Of a stretch of DNA of 64,000 nucleotides, positions 19,201 to 31,229 are shown one piece after another. This stretch comes from Sarocladium kiliense. Lineage: Eukaryota > Ascomycota > Sordariomycetes > Hypocreales > Sarocladiaceae. The notes under the pieces are model-generated. The model saw nothing but the letters and a program-made list of their open reading frames with translations, did not search any database and was not told the origin of the DNA. Position numbers and translations under genes: made by a program. Where the stretch lies: assembly GCA_030734395.1 (NCBI GenBank), contig JAUZTG010000017.1, positions 124,001-188,000 of the forward strand, written 5' to 3'. How positions within the stretch are numbered: position 1 is the first letter of the stretch; each line of letters starts with the position of its first letter.

Positions 19201-20495
19201 CTCGGCCCCGACCTCGTTCAGGAGACCCATATTGCTGCAGTGCAGGAGCTCGGCCATGAGTTCGCAGGTCTTGAATCTGTCAAAACCAAGGGGCTCGAGC
19301 TTCTCGCCGAAGGTAGAGTTCATGCGATCCTTGTTCGTCGGAGTCTTCATGATAAGCTCAATAAAATGCGGCACATTCTCTGCGAAGAGCCTGAGTAGGG
19401 TGCCGAGGTAAATTGGGTCGCGGCTTGACGGCACAGCGTTGGACTCGGTGCCAACATCGGGGTCATAATCAGAGTTGTTCTTTCGAATCACCTCGATGAC
19501 AATACCCACACCAACTGTCAATGGGTTGCCACCACCCAGCATATACCCAATAAGCTGCTCAACGCATGTCTTGCTGACGAGTTGGCGTGTAAGCTCGTTT
19601 GGACCGATGCATTGCTGCTCGTTTTGGGACGCGTTGGCAGAGATCGTAATTATAGCCTTGATGAAGTCGCCGGCAGCCGTCTGGACAACCCAGTTCCGAT
19701 CCGGGCTGAGGCAAGAAAGGAGGGTTGGGATGATGTCCTTGACGTAAAGCCACTTTCAAACATACGGAGTTAGTGCCTGTCCCAAGGGCGTCACATGTAA
19801 GGGCTTATTCCACTTGCTGAACTTACCTCAACAATGCCTTGACCACCCTCGTTCCTATCGAGCGCGATAATCTTGAGCAGAAGATCCATGACCATCGGGC
19901 ACTCAACATGCCTCAGTAGATCAGGGACAGCATTGGGCAAACTTCGCAGAAGGTCCATCATCTCCTCGGTCTTCTTTTCGAAAAGCGACTCATTGACCTT
20001 GGTGAAGTAGCTCGCCTGCAAAGGATCAAGAGGCGCGGGTCGGCTCAAGAAGTCCCAGAAGTCGCGGATGAGCTGTCGATTCTCGGTCAAGGCCTCATAG
20101 ATGGACCACGTATCGGAGCTCAAGACTTCGCACGCGACAAAAGCATAGCGATTGCGCTTCTTCTCCTGCTCCTCCTCGTCGTTATCGGTAGTATCGGTCT
20201 CGCGTGAGGACGCACGCGGACGGGAGAAGGGAAGAAGCCGGTTCTTGCCCTTGGCCTCGTCGTCGGGGTTATCGGGAGGGGTCTCGAAAACCTCGAGCTT
20301 GGGAGCGACGACATAGTCGAGCAGCTTCTGGAGGATTTTATCCTCGCGCAGATACTCGATGAGCTTGGTATTGTGCTGCTTAAGCTCTTGGATCAGATCG
20401 CTCTCATCGAGAAGCTCCTCAAGAGTGAAATCGGGTTTGTCGAGGATGGTGTCGATGGTGGAGATGTTGGCGTAGCCGCCAAATCTCCAGAACAT
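16253..20495 (-). CDS. SIT4 phosphatase-associated protein (SAPS domain)
   Basis: Regulatory partner of the PP6/Sit4-type protein phosphatase, acting in cell-cycle and nutrient signalling (family of yeast SAP185/SAP190 and fission yeast ekc1). My model has exons 20495-19827, 19752-18301, 18249-17584 and 16909-16253, all in phase 0, giving about 1,147 residues. The N-terminus MFWRFGGYAN.STIDTIL is the typical SAPS start. The SAPS helical repeat region runs through exons 1-3 and is interrupted at roughly residues 430-685 by an acidic, Ser/Pro-rich insertion. The last exon has a poly-Pro run, RARLQLAARL and SSDEDEEFGDFA, and ends in an acidic EDPEDEEVVV. The last intron (674 bp) is unusually long, and its 5' part stays open in frame for 84 more codons; see findings. 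Family call is firm; the third-exon end is the weakest part of the model. Confidence 0.88.
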
Positions 20496-23400
20496 GGTTG
20501 CGTGTCTACGTGATGCCGCCGGGCCAAGAGCACCGGCGGACGAGACAAGCGTGGGAGTGGGCGATAGGCGCGACGGCTCGGATCATGTATCGAGAAATCG
20601 GCAACGCAACCGAAAGCACAGCAGAATAGATGCAATCCTCGAGGATTGAAGGCGCCGTGGTCGGAAAGGGGCTCCGCTGGGGGTAGGATGACGAAAAAGC
20701 GAGCGCGGCGGGTACCTGGGTGACCAAGACTGGCCGACAGTGATCAACCCGAGCAAAGCGGCGCAGTGCTTGAGCGACCTATGGCCAACGAAGAATCAAC
20801 TGCAACCGTAGGCAGCGTCACGTCACGACCTGGCGGTTGATGCGGTCGGAAGGGTGTCGGATGTCGTAGGACAAGTCGGATGCAACGAAGCAAGCGACGT
20901 GATGAAGGTGGTGATGGGGCTGTTAGCGGCGGAGGAGGGATTTCCAGGGTGAGGCTCCGTAACGACTCGGTGCGCCATAGTGGCCGCCAGCGGGTGGGTA
21001 GTGGAGCCAACAGGGGCTAGGAGTGTGGCGGGCAGCGACAGTTGGGCAGCGGCCGAGGCTGAGCGACCAAAGGTACATAGGAGCAGCGTGCAAAACGCTG
21101 ACAGAGGGAAGTACAGTAAGTGTGGCTTGAGACCAGGCTCTGTCTGCGACACTCCTGGGAATAGGGCACCAACGGCAACTGAGGGCCAACCTGAGCGAAC
21201 TCCCTGCGTCCACTGAAAGGAGGGCAAAAAGCGACCAATCAACACCGGAGCAGCAGCCCTCACAGGGCCTGTCCCCTCACGGTTGTTTTGACTCACCACT
21301 GAAGCCACTGTCCCCACGTGGCTGTCATGCGAGCTCACCATGGTGCCTAGGGTGAGTGACGGTATGTTTACGACTTTGTTTCAATTCAAGAAAACGACTG
21401 GCGAGACCGTAGTTCAAGAGACTGATACAAGCATACTCGTTGACTGCGAAGTAGAGGACAGGGTGTATTACTGCTCCTGCGGTTTTCAGACCCGAGGCAG
21501 AGTCTGATAACTACCAAGGCCTGGGTACGGAGACGACGAAGACTGTGTTGCAATAAGAGATCCGGAACGCGATCTATTGCCTGCGCTGTGGCTGAGTACA
21601 CTCGTGAAGAACTCGTGCGATCAACTGTAGCTTGCTCTAGCTAGGGTGTACATTACCTCACAAGTGGACAAATCATGAGCGATCTGCAGTACATGACCAG
21701 CTTTTCTTCGAGGCCAGTGACACGACAATCGCCTTCCCATGACGATTCAGCAGCCTTGGCTCAGGCTTGAGTGCAAAAGGTGCAGCGCTCTTAGCTTTGC
21801 CCCTCTGCCGAGATGTTGCATGTGGAGGCAATGGAAGCTCTGAGCCGCCCTTGCTGTCGGTTGGCGACTAACAGCATTTCATGAACAGAAACGTCATAAG
21901 GGTACAACAGCCTTTACCGGTTTGAAACGTCGACGTCAGCCAATGCTGGTCATCCTACACTCAGAGTGTTTGGTCGTCATTTGGGCGAGGACATACCATA
22001 CGTGGAATGCGCATGAGCATAGCAGCAAGGCCAACTCAACACCGCATCCAGTTCGTTACCACCTCAGAGGCACCCCTATCCACGAAGTGAAGGACCTCGA
22101 ACATCTAGGGTTCACCCGCCGTCACATTCTCCCTTCTCACGTCCAGTATACATGCCTTGAATCTAGAAATGACTGAGTCCGAAAAACAGATGCACTCAGA
22201 GGGTAAGCAGATGTTCGGGTTGGTGAAAGCACACCTCCGTCGTCACTTAAGCTTGCTTTGGTCTCCTTTCTCTCCAAGAAGCCAATTGCTTATCATACTT
22301 TCTAGACCTTGGACAGGACCATGACAAAAGCCAAAACATGCATGGAGGGACTACTGGTTTGTGTTCGCCTTTGGCTACATGGGCGTACATGGAGCCAGGA
22401 AATTCTACCTTTTTACCCTGAACTGCACAGTTGGGAAGACATGTTGAAGCATTGGCATACGTGCATCTGGGTGCCTATCGTCTCTTTGGTGTCTTTCATC
22501 GCCTTCCGTTGGGCCCTGAAGCACTGGTGATCCGTGAACCACTATTCACATCAACATTGTGCTGATATTACGGAAGGGCCTCTTGGTCGTCCGCAAAGCT
22601 TCGGAAGTTTTGAGAGGTTCTGCGTCTTTTGATCTCTTTTCCCACAGTCCACAAGTGCCAGCAGCTCAGGCAACTTCATTTCGTCACTGCGGCACCGGCA
22701 ACATGAGTAATTATTCCAAGGATCACGAAGGCCGCATCTTTGTCGTAAGGAAGAGGGCTGGGTCTCAAGTCTCAAAGCCCGCACAACAAGAATACATTGG
22801 AGTCGCATCGGGAAGGACGGAGTCAAAAGTCGTACCCAACCTCGAGGCATTTCACTTGTTCACAGCCAGTCTACACATTTAGCAGAATACTTAGGACACT
22901 GCCGATGATTAGAGATTCAACTGAAAAATTTAGGAGCCCCGACGTGCTATCGGCTACGATGGTCTCCTTTGGCTCAATATGTTGTGGAATTGAAAGTATA
23001 GGCAGCATGATGCCCAGCTGCCTCCGGCCCATCGCCTATCACACAGGTTTCACAATCAAGACCCTGGTCGGTGAATCACTACTGGAAGCAGTCGGAAATT
23101 CCCCTTCGCAGTTCTGGGGACCAGGAGAGATAGCATCCGGTCGTTGATGGACGTCAGTCCGATATCGAAGTATGGAACTAGTCTGGAGTCTTATCAAGCT
23201 GAATTCAATCTTAGCCAAGATGCATTTCCAGATGTTTAGTGCTGATAGAGGTACAACAAGGGCCACGTTCAGAATTTCCTTGTTTAGGTATTACGCTTTT
23301 TGGGCTAGTTCTGGATACGGCAAACCCGGGGCAAGCCAACGTTCTTATCTATCGTCCTTAGCGTTTCCCGAGCTATTGGGTGTGTCCAAGAATCCTGTGG

Positions 23401-23587
23401 CGTTGGAGGTTCCAGTAATTCCAAAATCAGCATGGTCCCATGCACAGTTGGGAGCCCCAGGTCCCTGGAAGCTGGGGATGTTCCACCCTTCTTTGTCAAC
23501 TTCAAGATGATAAAGATGGCTTCCCCAGCTCGAGTCCAGGAGGAGGACTGTCGGTCTTTACAGCAATCTCATTCCAATTCTTTCATC
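20496..23587. other. gene-poor region between SAPS gene and permease
   Basis: Three kilobases with the promoter of the SAPS gene at the left and of the permease at the right. The longest open frame (20823-21341, minus, 172 codons) has biased, non-domain composition and overlaps other open frames, so I do not call it. No transposase or reverse-transcriptase fragments, tRNAs or obvious repeats were seen. Confidence 0.55.
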
Positions 23588-25335
23588 ATGTCTAAGGAAA
23601 TACTCAAGTCTCACGATGATCTCGAGCTCGAGGCTGCGGGGTATGAGAAGGCGATGCCGCGCCGGTTCTCGCCTTGGTCGTTGGGTGCTCTATCATTCAC
23701 CTTGACCTGCACGTGGCTGGGCACGGGTTCGTCGATTGGCATCAGCCTTGGTGAGGCCGCTTTCGTCGGCACTTTATGGTCCTTACCCGTTGCTGGAGTC
23801 ATGACCTTTATTGTGACGGCTGGTATGGCAGAGCTCGCGTCATCGTATCCTGTTGCCGGTGCTCAATACTACTGGTCTTTCATGGTCGCTCGAGATGACT
23901 ATAAGGCTTTTGCATCTTATATGTATGATCTCATTGCATTGTCGCTTGGCTTCAACAAGACACTGATAAGATAATCAGAAACGGCTGGATGAGCGTCTTG
24001 GGATGGTGGCTGGCTTCGAGCTCGGTCAGCAACTTCGTATCCTCGATGATCCTCGACGTTGTCTCCGCCTGGTATCCGGACTTCACTCGCCAACCGTGGC
24101 AACAGTGGCTCATCTTTGTGGCACTGATCTGGCTCGCAATAGCGATCAACATTGTTCTGGCAAGCTACATCCCACTGTACAACAAACTCATGTTTGTCCT
24201 CGCTGTCATGACCATGACCACGACGATGATAGTCCTCTTTGTCCTTGCACGAGACAACCACGCCTCAGCGTCGACTATTTTCACTGATGCAACCAACCGG
24301 ACAGGGTGGTCTAGTGATGGCTTTGCTTTTATGCTTGCCGTTGGGAATGCCGTGTATTCGTTCCTCGGCAGCGATTGTGGCGCTCATATGTGCGAGGAGA
24401 TCCCCAACCCGGCTAAGAACGTCCCTCGCGTCATGCTCTACCCTTTGATCATGGGACTTTTAACAGCTTTCCCCTTTGCGACGGCTTTGCTGTACTCGAT
24501 CTCCGACATCAGCAAGGTCTTCAACAATGGCGGCCTGCCTCTGTTTGAGATATACTACCAAGGAACTGGGTCGCGCGTTGGAGCATCGATACTTCTTGCC
24601 CTGTTCGCTTTTCTTTTCTTCAGCAATCTGGTTGCAAACGGTGATTTTCTCTCCCTGTTCCGACTTTTCTACACATACTGACTGTCACTCAGCCACGACA
24701 TCTTCTCGCACACTTTGGGCCGTTTCGCGAGACGGTGCCTTGCCGTATTCCAAGTTCTGGTCCCGTATTCACCCAAGATACCAAGTCCCCGTCAACGCTC
24801 TACTCCTCACAGGAGTCTTTGTCTCGGTAAGCAAGTCTGCTCTGATTGTGCTGACATGTGAGGCTAATCAACGCAGATATATGGTCTCATCTTCCTTGGC
24901 TCCACCACTGCATTTGCCGCAATGGTCAGCGCGGCAATCATCTTCCTTCAAACATCATGCGTCATCCCACAGGCAGTGATCCTCTACAGAGGTAGAGACA
25001 AGGTTCTGCCGCCTAGATACTTCAACCTGGGCAAGCTTGGTGCGCCCGTCAACGCTATCTCAGTGGCTTGGGTTGTCTTTCTGGATGTGCTGTACTGCTT
25101 CCCGACCGCAATGCCCGTCACGCCCGAGAATATGAGTTATGTGTCTGTGGTCTCGGCTGGTTTGGTGGGTTTCGTGATCATCTTGTGGTTCGCAACAAAG
25201 CGCAAGACTTTCACGGGTCCGCATATCAACATGGAGCTGCTACACGCCCGGCGTGTTGATGGACTTCAGGACACTCATGCCACTTCGATTCACGAGGTGG
25301 ATTCATCTAAAGAGAAGCAGGCTCCGAAGGTATAG
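23588..25335 (+). CDS. APC-superfamily amino acid/GABA-type permease
   Basis: Plasma-membrane amino-acid, GABA or choline permease of the fungal APC (amino acid-polyamine-organocation) group. Exons 23588-23922, 23979-24640, 24693-24826 and 24877-25335, with 50-56 bp introns, join to a 529-residue protein of normal length. Hydrophobic segments run along the whole chain. Family landmarks are FSPWSLGALSF in TM1, the substrate-loop segment GTGSSIGISLGEA, PVAGAQYYW, CEEIPNPAKNVPR and AVSRDGALPYSK. The tail after the last membrane span is polar and acidic. The start at 23588 (MSKEIL) places the usual short polar N-terminus before TM1; in-frame ATGs further upstream (for example 23516) would add about 24 or more residues and cannot be excluded. 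The substrate is not determinable here. Confidence 0.9.
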
Positions 25336-25488
25336 CATATGACTGTTCCTAGAACTACAGTACTTTGCCAAGTAGTTCATTAGTCGCGACAGATAGGCTC
25401 CCGAGACAAGGGCAGTGATTTCATATCTTTATCAACTCTAATACTTATGAATGCTAGATTTATACTACACGACTGCCTCTCTTGGTCC

Positions 25489-26856
25489 TTACTCTAGCGC
25501 AATGCCATTGTAAGCCAAGAGATTTGGGCTTCCAATTCCCCCATTGACAACCACCCCCGGCGTCCCAAGCTCCTTGATTCTGTTCGCTACCGCCTGAGGG
25601 GAATTGAGTGTCTCATTTCCCAAACCCATCAAGTACAACGCTAGACCAGCAACATGAGGGCAAGCCATGCTCGTGCCACTCATCCAAGCAGACGCTCCAG
25701 TGCTCCCAATCCAAGTACTACGAACGCTAACCCCTGCAGCAAAGATATCAACAAGAGGCCCATAGTTAGAAAAGGAAGCTCGAGTGTTATCTTTGTCAAT
25801 GGCACCAACGGTAATGGCGTTAGGTGCAGCCGCAGGGGAGTATTTGCTGGCATCGGCACCACTGTTGCCCGCTGCCACGATAGTCAGGACACCGTCGCGA
25901 TAGGCGTTTTCGATGGATGTGTTGAACGCTCGGGAGAAACCACCCCCGATGGACATGGAAATAACGGACTTGGCTGCTCGGCCAGGCGTGTTGGTTATGT
26001 TCGACACAGCCCATTCGTATCCGTCAATCACGACATCGGTCGTAGACTGTATTTGTATCTTGTTAGCATCGAGATCACCTCGTCATCATTTCGTGGTCAA
26101 CTTACAGCCCCATCATCAAAGACCTTGACGGACATTAGGTTCGCTTTCTTTGCCACGCCGTAAGCTCGACTCCCGATAGTACCAGCACAGTGTGTACCAT
26201 GGCCTTGGACGTCTTCGAACTCGGAGCCTTTATATGCATTGTATCCCAAAACCGCGCGTCCCTCGAACTCCTTGTGCTCGGTGTAAAGTCCAGTGTCGAC
26301 TATGTAGGCCCAGGTATCATTACCAGCACTCTCGTCGTAGACGTACTTTGTTGACCCAGGGGTTCGGTGAGAAATGGACCCTAGACCCCAGGTAACACTG
26401 CTCTGGGTGACCGTTGCGTACAGATCCACGACTTGAACGGGCTCAACGAACAGCACCTGCAAGAAGTCAGCAAATATACAGAGCAATCGCGTCAATCGTA
26501 CTCACGTCGTCATTTTCGGCGATCTGAGCAATCGTGTCCTTGTCGAACTCTCCAGAGTACCCCTTGAAGTTACCTTTCCATACCTTCTCCACGCCTCGAT
26601 GTTTCTTCTTTCCTTTGCCCTTGTTCTTGCCCATGAGAAGCTTTAGCAAGTCGTCCAATCCTTGAGCTTCAATGTTACGTTTGTGCACTTTCTCGACCCA
26701 ATTAACGTGGCCGGATATCTCAGGGGCCTTGACTCCAGGTTTCAAGATGATGATGTACTTCTCAGGCACTGTTTCTCCTGCTGCCGGAGCTCCCTCCAAA
26801 GGCAGGGCAGAGGTGAGGGAGAGAAGAAATAGGGCGATATAAACGAATGACTTCAT
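25489..26856 (-). CDS. secreted subtilisin-like serine protease (S8A, proteinase K type)
   Basis: Extracellular endopeptidase of the proteinase K subgroup. Exons 26856-26506, 26456-26106 and 26046-25489, with 49 and 59 bp introns in phase 0, give 419 residues. Residues 1-17 are a signal peptide. An inhibitor I9-type propeptide follows (PEKYIIILKP at ~31 to about residue 120), containing an unusual Lys-rich patch at about 76-88 (KNKGKGKKK). The catalytic domain has Asp171 (IVDTGL), His203 (GHGTHCAG), oxyanion Asn295 (AAGNSG) and Ser360 (SGTSMACPH), so it appears fully active. Such proteases serve protein scavenging and, in some fungi, host or cuticle degradation. The gene lies tail-to-tail with the permease, about 150 bp away. 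Confidence 0.95.
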
Positions 26857-27459
26857 CTTTTCGAACTGCGGGTATTGTACTCTATGTCGCTATGATATCA
26901 AGATGCCACGTCTGTGCTGCCTTCTTATACTTTCACTCTAGCTACAGACGAGAGGACTGCGGACGGATTCCCGTGCCTCAAACCCGATGCAAAACTTTCC
27001 CCAATAGTTCTCATTGACGGCTGAAGCCATACCGTAATGTCCGAGATTGCTCATTCCCATCCAGCAGTTCCGAATGAACACAGTAAAGCTATACGAGGAG
27101 CTACTAGCGATGAGGCTAATACCCCCCTTTTGCTGTCAAGCTATTGGAACATGTGTCACCTACCAGATGTCATCTAGGATCAGACTTGACTGTCTTCACC
27201 AGACCCGAGACCACCTCATCGAGGTCACACGACGCCGGATATTAGGTGTCTGCAAGAACACGGCAGTTATGATTCAGGACAGAGCTGGAATATTGACGGC
27301 ATGACATCATCTTCCGGTGAGGGTGTGACTATTGCCCAAAGCGAAGCCTGAATGAAAGGACCTGTGAACTTACCAGCTGCATTGGTGTGACAGGAGGAAA
27401 CCTTCGAGCAATGTGGGATGGAATTGATGTGATTTTGACTCAATAATCGCTTGATAGAT
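26857..27459. other. promoter region of the subtilase gene
   Basis: Upstream sequence of the minus-strand subtilase and 3' flank of the Ntr1-like gene. A short open frame at 27047-27304 has no recognisable features. No RNA gene or repeat was seen. Confidence 0.5.
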
Positions 27460-29835
27460 CTATACCATGTTCATCATCTGCAGACCCTTATCCAGTTCGC
27501 TGCCGACGCTCTTGACTTGTGAAATGTCTTTGAGTACTACCCCCCTCCACCAGGTATACCACTCCGCCACTTCCTCCAAATCGACCTCCTCCAATGCAAG
27601 CCACTCCTGAAGCTTCGTGTACCACATAGGAAACATGTCTTGCACAAGCACTTCTGCCACCATGTCCGCGCTGAGAAGTTCTTCCCATCTGAGCATTCCC
27701 GTCAACATGGGCAAATAGGGCTCCTGGTCTGCCGGGTCGACTCGGAAGCTCGATCGCAGGTAACGTCCCATCGATGGAAGAATGTGTGACATGACGAGGG
27801 GACTCCATTGGTTGCCAAGTATGTCACGCCATTGCGCGAGCCCAGGGACAACGCCGCGGGAGAAGTCCCAGGCTTCGATGAGTTGGCGGAACTTGCGGCG
27901 AACATCGGCGACGATGCCGGTACCTTTCGGGTCGAGGTGGTAAGGAGGTAAATGTTGTAGCCAGGGAAACAGCCACGTATGAGGAAGGTTGTGACTCTGG
28001 CGCTTCTTCTTCGGGTTCCATTCCGAGAGTGTGTTCTCGAGAGCCCGAACGATTGCGTTAATGAGCTGAGCCCGAACAAACGGAGGAAGTAAATCGTCCC
28101 AGCTGTCAACCAGATTGAGCATAGGGCTGGGTTCCAAGGGGTCCCATTCACGTATTGATTGAAGGACTCGTGGGAGCCAGCATTTATACATCATGGTTTC
28201 GTATGATGTGGTTGCTTTATGATGCGCACGATACACGCCATCTTCGTAGGCCGAAGATGAGTCCCACCGGTCGACGGCTTTGCCATTTGTAGTGGTGCGC
28301 TGGAAGAGACCACGGAGGTCTTTCATATCGCGAGCAAACCGATCTGGATCTTCTAGGGGATTCCAGTCTGGGTCTCTTAAGAACGGGTACAGCACGGCCA
28401 CCGCGACGTCAGTGAGCTCCGGGCTCGCTGATCCATGCGTGTCAACCTGTTTGAGGCAGGCAACAACTTCATCCCACTCCGTTGCTTCGGTCAACTGATC
28501 GCTGATCAACTTTGTGAACATTTGAAGTCTTTCAAAGTCGGACCGCAGGTCTTCCAACTCCTGTTCTCTTTGTTTCAGCTCAAGGTTGACCCATGTTTTC
28601 CGTTCTTCCAGAGATTTCCACTCCTCCGAGAAGGCCATGAGGTCGGCATGTGCTCGCTTGACCAGCTTCTTAGCTTCAATAACCTCTGTTGACTCAGGGA
28701 CACCAGAAGTTGGCGTCATGATGCCGCTTGTCGAATTGAGCATCCGGCTTTCAGGGGCTGTCATGTCTAGAATGGGTGCGAATGCATCAGGGATATGAAG
28801 GCCGGGAGCAGTTGCTTTGAGCTCTTCGGCCGTTAGATATTTCTTCTTTTGGCGGCGCGGGGTGCTTCCGGCGCTGTCGAAAGCATTTCCAATGGTTGGC
28901 TTCTTCCTTGACTTTCTCTTCTTCTTCTCCTCTTCGTCCGAATCGATTACGGCCTCGCCTCGTAATTGCGCCTGGCGCTTCTCCTCCTGTCTCTCCTTTT
29001 CGGACTTCTCCTTGACAGCACCCAGACCAATGCCCTGAGGACGCAGGTTGGCCTCGATGATGACGTTGCGTCCTTGTCCCTCCTTTCCAAGACCCGAACC
29101 TTCCTTGTAGCCCATCTTTGCCATCATACGAGCACCAAAGGACCTGGCGTTGACTTTGGCGCCTTTATTGCTAAAGGCACTGACTTGTGGTTTGTTTCGT
29201 GGCGGAGACGACCTGCGCGCGGCTTTCTCGGTCAGAACCGGTGCGTTCGCTGAGGATGGGACGAAGCCGCCTCCCAGCGTGCCAGACGCTGCAGAGGCCA
29301 TGCCGAAGCTCGAGGCTGTGTTGTTCGTTGATGCTGGGCGGAAACTCGTTCCACGAAAACCCAGTCCCACTCCAGTCATCGTCTCGTCTCCATCCTCTTC
29401 TTCATCTTCGTCACGACTGGCACTTCCGAGCACGGGCTTGTCGTCGTCGGATTCTTCTTCGTCATCGCGGGAGTGTAGGCCTTTGAAACTCGGTCGGACA
29501 AACTCGGCGTCTGACTCCTCTTCGTCCTGTTTCGCGGCACCGTCAGACACGAAGCTCATGCCTTTGTTTCTGAGTGTCTTGCGCTTCCACTTCTTTCCTG
29601 GGCCATCATCATCCTCACTATCTGAGGCGAAGATGCCAAGAGCTGCCTTCTCTTTATTGTTTCCACCAAGTTTCCTACGCTTGCGCGGGTTGAAGTCGCC
29701 GAAGTCTCCGTCGGAAGGATCGACGCCAGGAGCCAAATACTCATCCTCCGACTCGGAGGCAGAAGAAGAGTAGTCGGCGGCAGTAGCTTTGTTGAGGCGG
29801 GACGGGTCGAAGGACAACCCTGACGAACCCGCCAT
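27460..29835 (-). CDS. G-patch/GCFC spliceosome disassembly factor (Ntr1/TFIP11-like)
   Basis: Nuclear cofactor that activates the Prp43-type DEAH helicase to dismantle spent spliceosomes (yeast Ntr1/Spp382, human TFIP11). It is one exon of 791 residues from the ATG at 29835; the frame stays open upstream but offers no ATG, so this start is preferred. The first ~210 residues are acidic and disordered with a FNPRKRRK nuclear-localisation-like stretch and several D/E runs. The G-patch follows at about 230-275 (FGARMMAKMGYKEGSGLGKEG, then RPQGIGLG). A Lys/Glu-rich helix and a coiled-coil-like part come next, and the C-terminal GCFC/TFIP11 helical domain occupies about 430-740, including WNPLEPSPM-type segments. 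It shares a ~1.4 kb divergent promoter region with the Stu2-like gene. Confidence 0.92.
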   Translation of the reverse strand: MAGSSGLSFDPSRLNKATAADYSSSASESEDEYLAPGVDPSDGDFGDFNPRKRRKLGGNNKEKAALGIFASDSEDDDGPGKKWKRKTLRNKGMSFVSDGAAKQDEEESDAEFVRPSFKGLHSRDDEEESDDDKPVLGSASRDEDEEEDGDETMTGVGLGFRGTSFRPASTNNTASSFGMASAASGTLGGGFVPSSANAPVLTEKAARRSSPPRNKPQVSAFSNKGAKVNARSFGARMMAKMGYKEGSGLGKEGQGRNVIIEANLRPQGIGLGAVKEKSEKERQEEKRQAQLRGEAVIDSDEEEKKKRKSRKKPTIGNAFDSAGSTPRRQKKKYLTAEELKATAPGLHIPDAFAPILDMTAPESRMLNSTSGIMTPTSGVPESTEVIEAKKLVKRAHADLMAFSEEWKSLEERKTWVNLELKQREQELEDLRSDFERLQMFTKLISDQLTEATEWDEVVACLKQVDTHGSASPELTDVAVAVLYPFLRDPDWNPLEDPDRFARDMKDLRGLFQRTTTNGKAVDRWDSSSAYEDGVYRAHHKATTSYETMMYKCWLPRVLQSIREWDPLEPSPMLNLVDSWDDLLPPFVRAQLINAIVRALENTLSEWNPKKKRQSHNLPHTWLFPWLQHLPPYHLDPKGTGIVADVRRKFRQLIEAWDFSRGVVPGLAQWRDILGNQWSPLVMSHILPSMGRYLRSSFRVDPADQEPYLPMLTGMLRWEELLSADMVAEVLVQDMFPMWYTKLQEWLALEEVDLEEVAEWYTWWRGVVLKDISQVKSVGSELDKGLQMMNMV

Positions 29836-31229
29836 GTTGATTCGCGCACTCTCCCAAGATGATGAAGAGTGTCTAGTTCGAGAGGCTGGGCAAAGCACGC
29901 GCTTTGCGAAGCTGGGTTTGGACAGCAGTGAGTCGCGAGTCGTAAAGTTCAGGCAACAGAGGCGGCTCAACACGATAAGAAAATGACGATGCGGTTTATC
30001 GCCACGTGATGGAGACTTTCCGTCGCGATGTCCAAGCTACCACCCCGGGTTACCCTACAACCAAACACGATAAACTTCAGTTTGCTTCCTACCTGAGCGT
30101 TAGATCTTATAGATTGTATTCATTGGAGATGTGGCCTATGTCATATTAAAGTACTTCCATCTGAGCGATCACAATGCGTATGGATGGTGTGGTGTATATC
30201 TAGGTGTCAACTTCCCACTTGGTGACCGCAGCTTTAAGCTGGTGGCCTCAAGACCGTCTCTCCACGCCCAGAGTAGAGGTCCCTCCTCACGTTGTCCTGC
30301 GTGAAGCTCTTCATGAGTCAAATACAAGCTTCAATTCATAGAAAAAAACAACGGAAAGATCCATGGAAACCGCAGCCAGTCATTTCAATATTTTCATGTG
30401 GCACCAGTTGACAGAAAAGCAGGGTCCAAGGATGGTGCAGATCCAAGCTGTCAGTCAGTGTTGTTGATTCTGCCGCCACATTTCTCCTCTTTTGGGCTGA
30501 AATTCAACCACCCCACCAAAACATATCCCTGAGCTTGGCTCCCGTCCCCTGGCAACCACACCGCGCATTTCCGGTGGTGACATCGACTAATGGTAAGGGT
30601 GCTGCCACCAACCGCCATCGCCTTTCGTGGATTCTCAAGCAAGCCACTTCCTTAATCACGGCTATTTCGACATACCCGCCTTACCTTGTATTCCTGCGAC
30701 AATAGCCTCTGCTTTTGCGATCGCGTCAAGTCCGATCATTCATTCGCTCCCAGAACCCCCTCTCCGCCTTATCCGCCCTTGCTCTTCGACGTTGGGCGCA
30801 CCGCAACGACGCCTGCAGTCGCGACTCGAGAACACACTGCCTTGTTGTGCCTCCCAAGACGTACCTCACGCGGCTACGCACAGCAGTTGCGACTCTACTC
30901 TGTCGCCCTTGCTTGCTACAAACGACAACACCGTACCTTGCATATCATCGACGGTTCCAGGAGCTTTACAACACGCCGAGCCCCTCTCGAACCTTCTCTT
31001 GATTCGGTATGTCCATATATCCTCATCCTATTCTTTACTTCGAAAGAGCTCCCAGTCTGTGGCCATGACCATCGCGGTCATGAACGCTGAGAGCGCGCAA
31101 ACGTCGTTACGTCGGCTGATCACTAAGTTAGCTCGTCTTTCCAAACCCCGCAGACCGCGCTGCATCACTCCAAAACTATTCTCTCGGTCGACTTCCAGTG
31201 AACATCGCATTGTTCGCCTTGCTAGAACC
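29836..31229. other. divergent promoter region (Ntr1-like / Stu2-like)
   Basis: Contains the upstream regions of both flanking genes. The right half, from about 30630, is rich in C and T on the plus strand, as is common in fungal 5' leaders, and stays open in frame with the Stu2-like start codon (see findings). Confidence 0.55.

Noticed and set aside
20823..21341. 172-codon open frame on the minus strand upstream of the SAPS gene
   Set aside because: No domain, unusual Ser/Thr/Pro composition, overlapping open frames in other phases, and position in a promoter region.
29836..29973. N-terminal extension of the Ntr1-like protein resembling a targeting peptide
   Set aside because: The upstream in-frame segment lacks an ATG, and a mitochondrial signal would conflict with a spliceosomal role.
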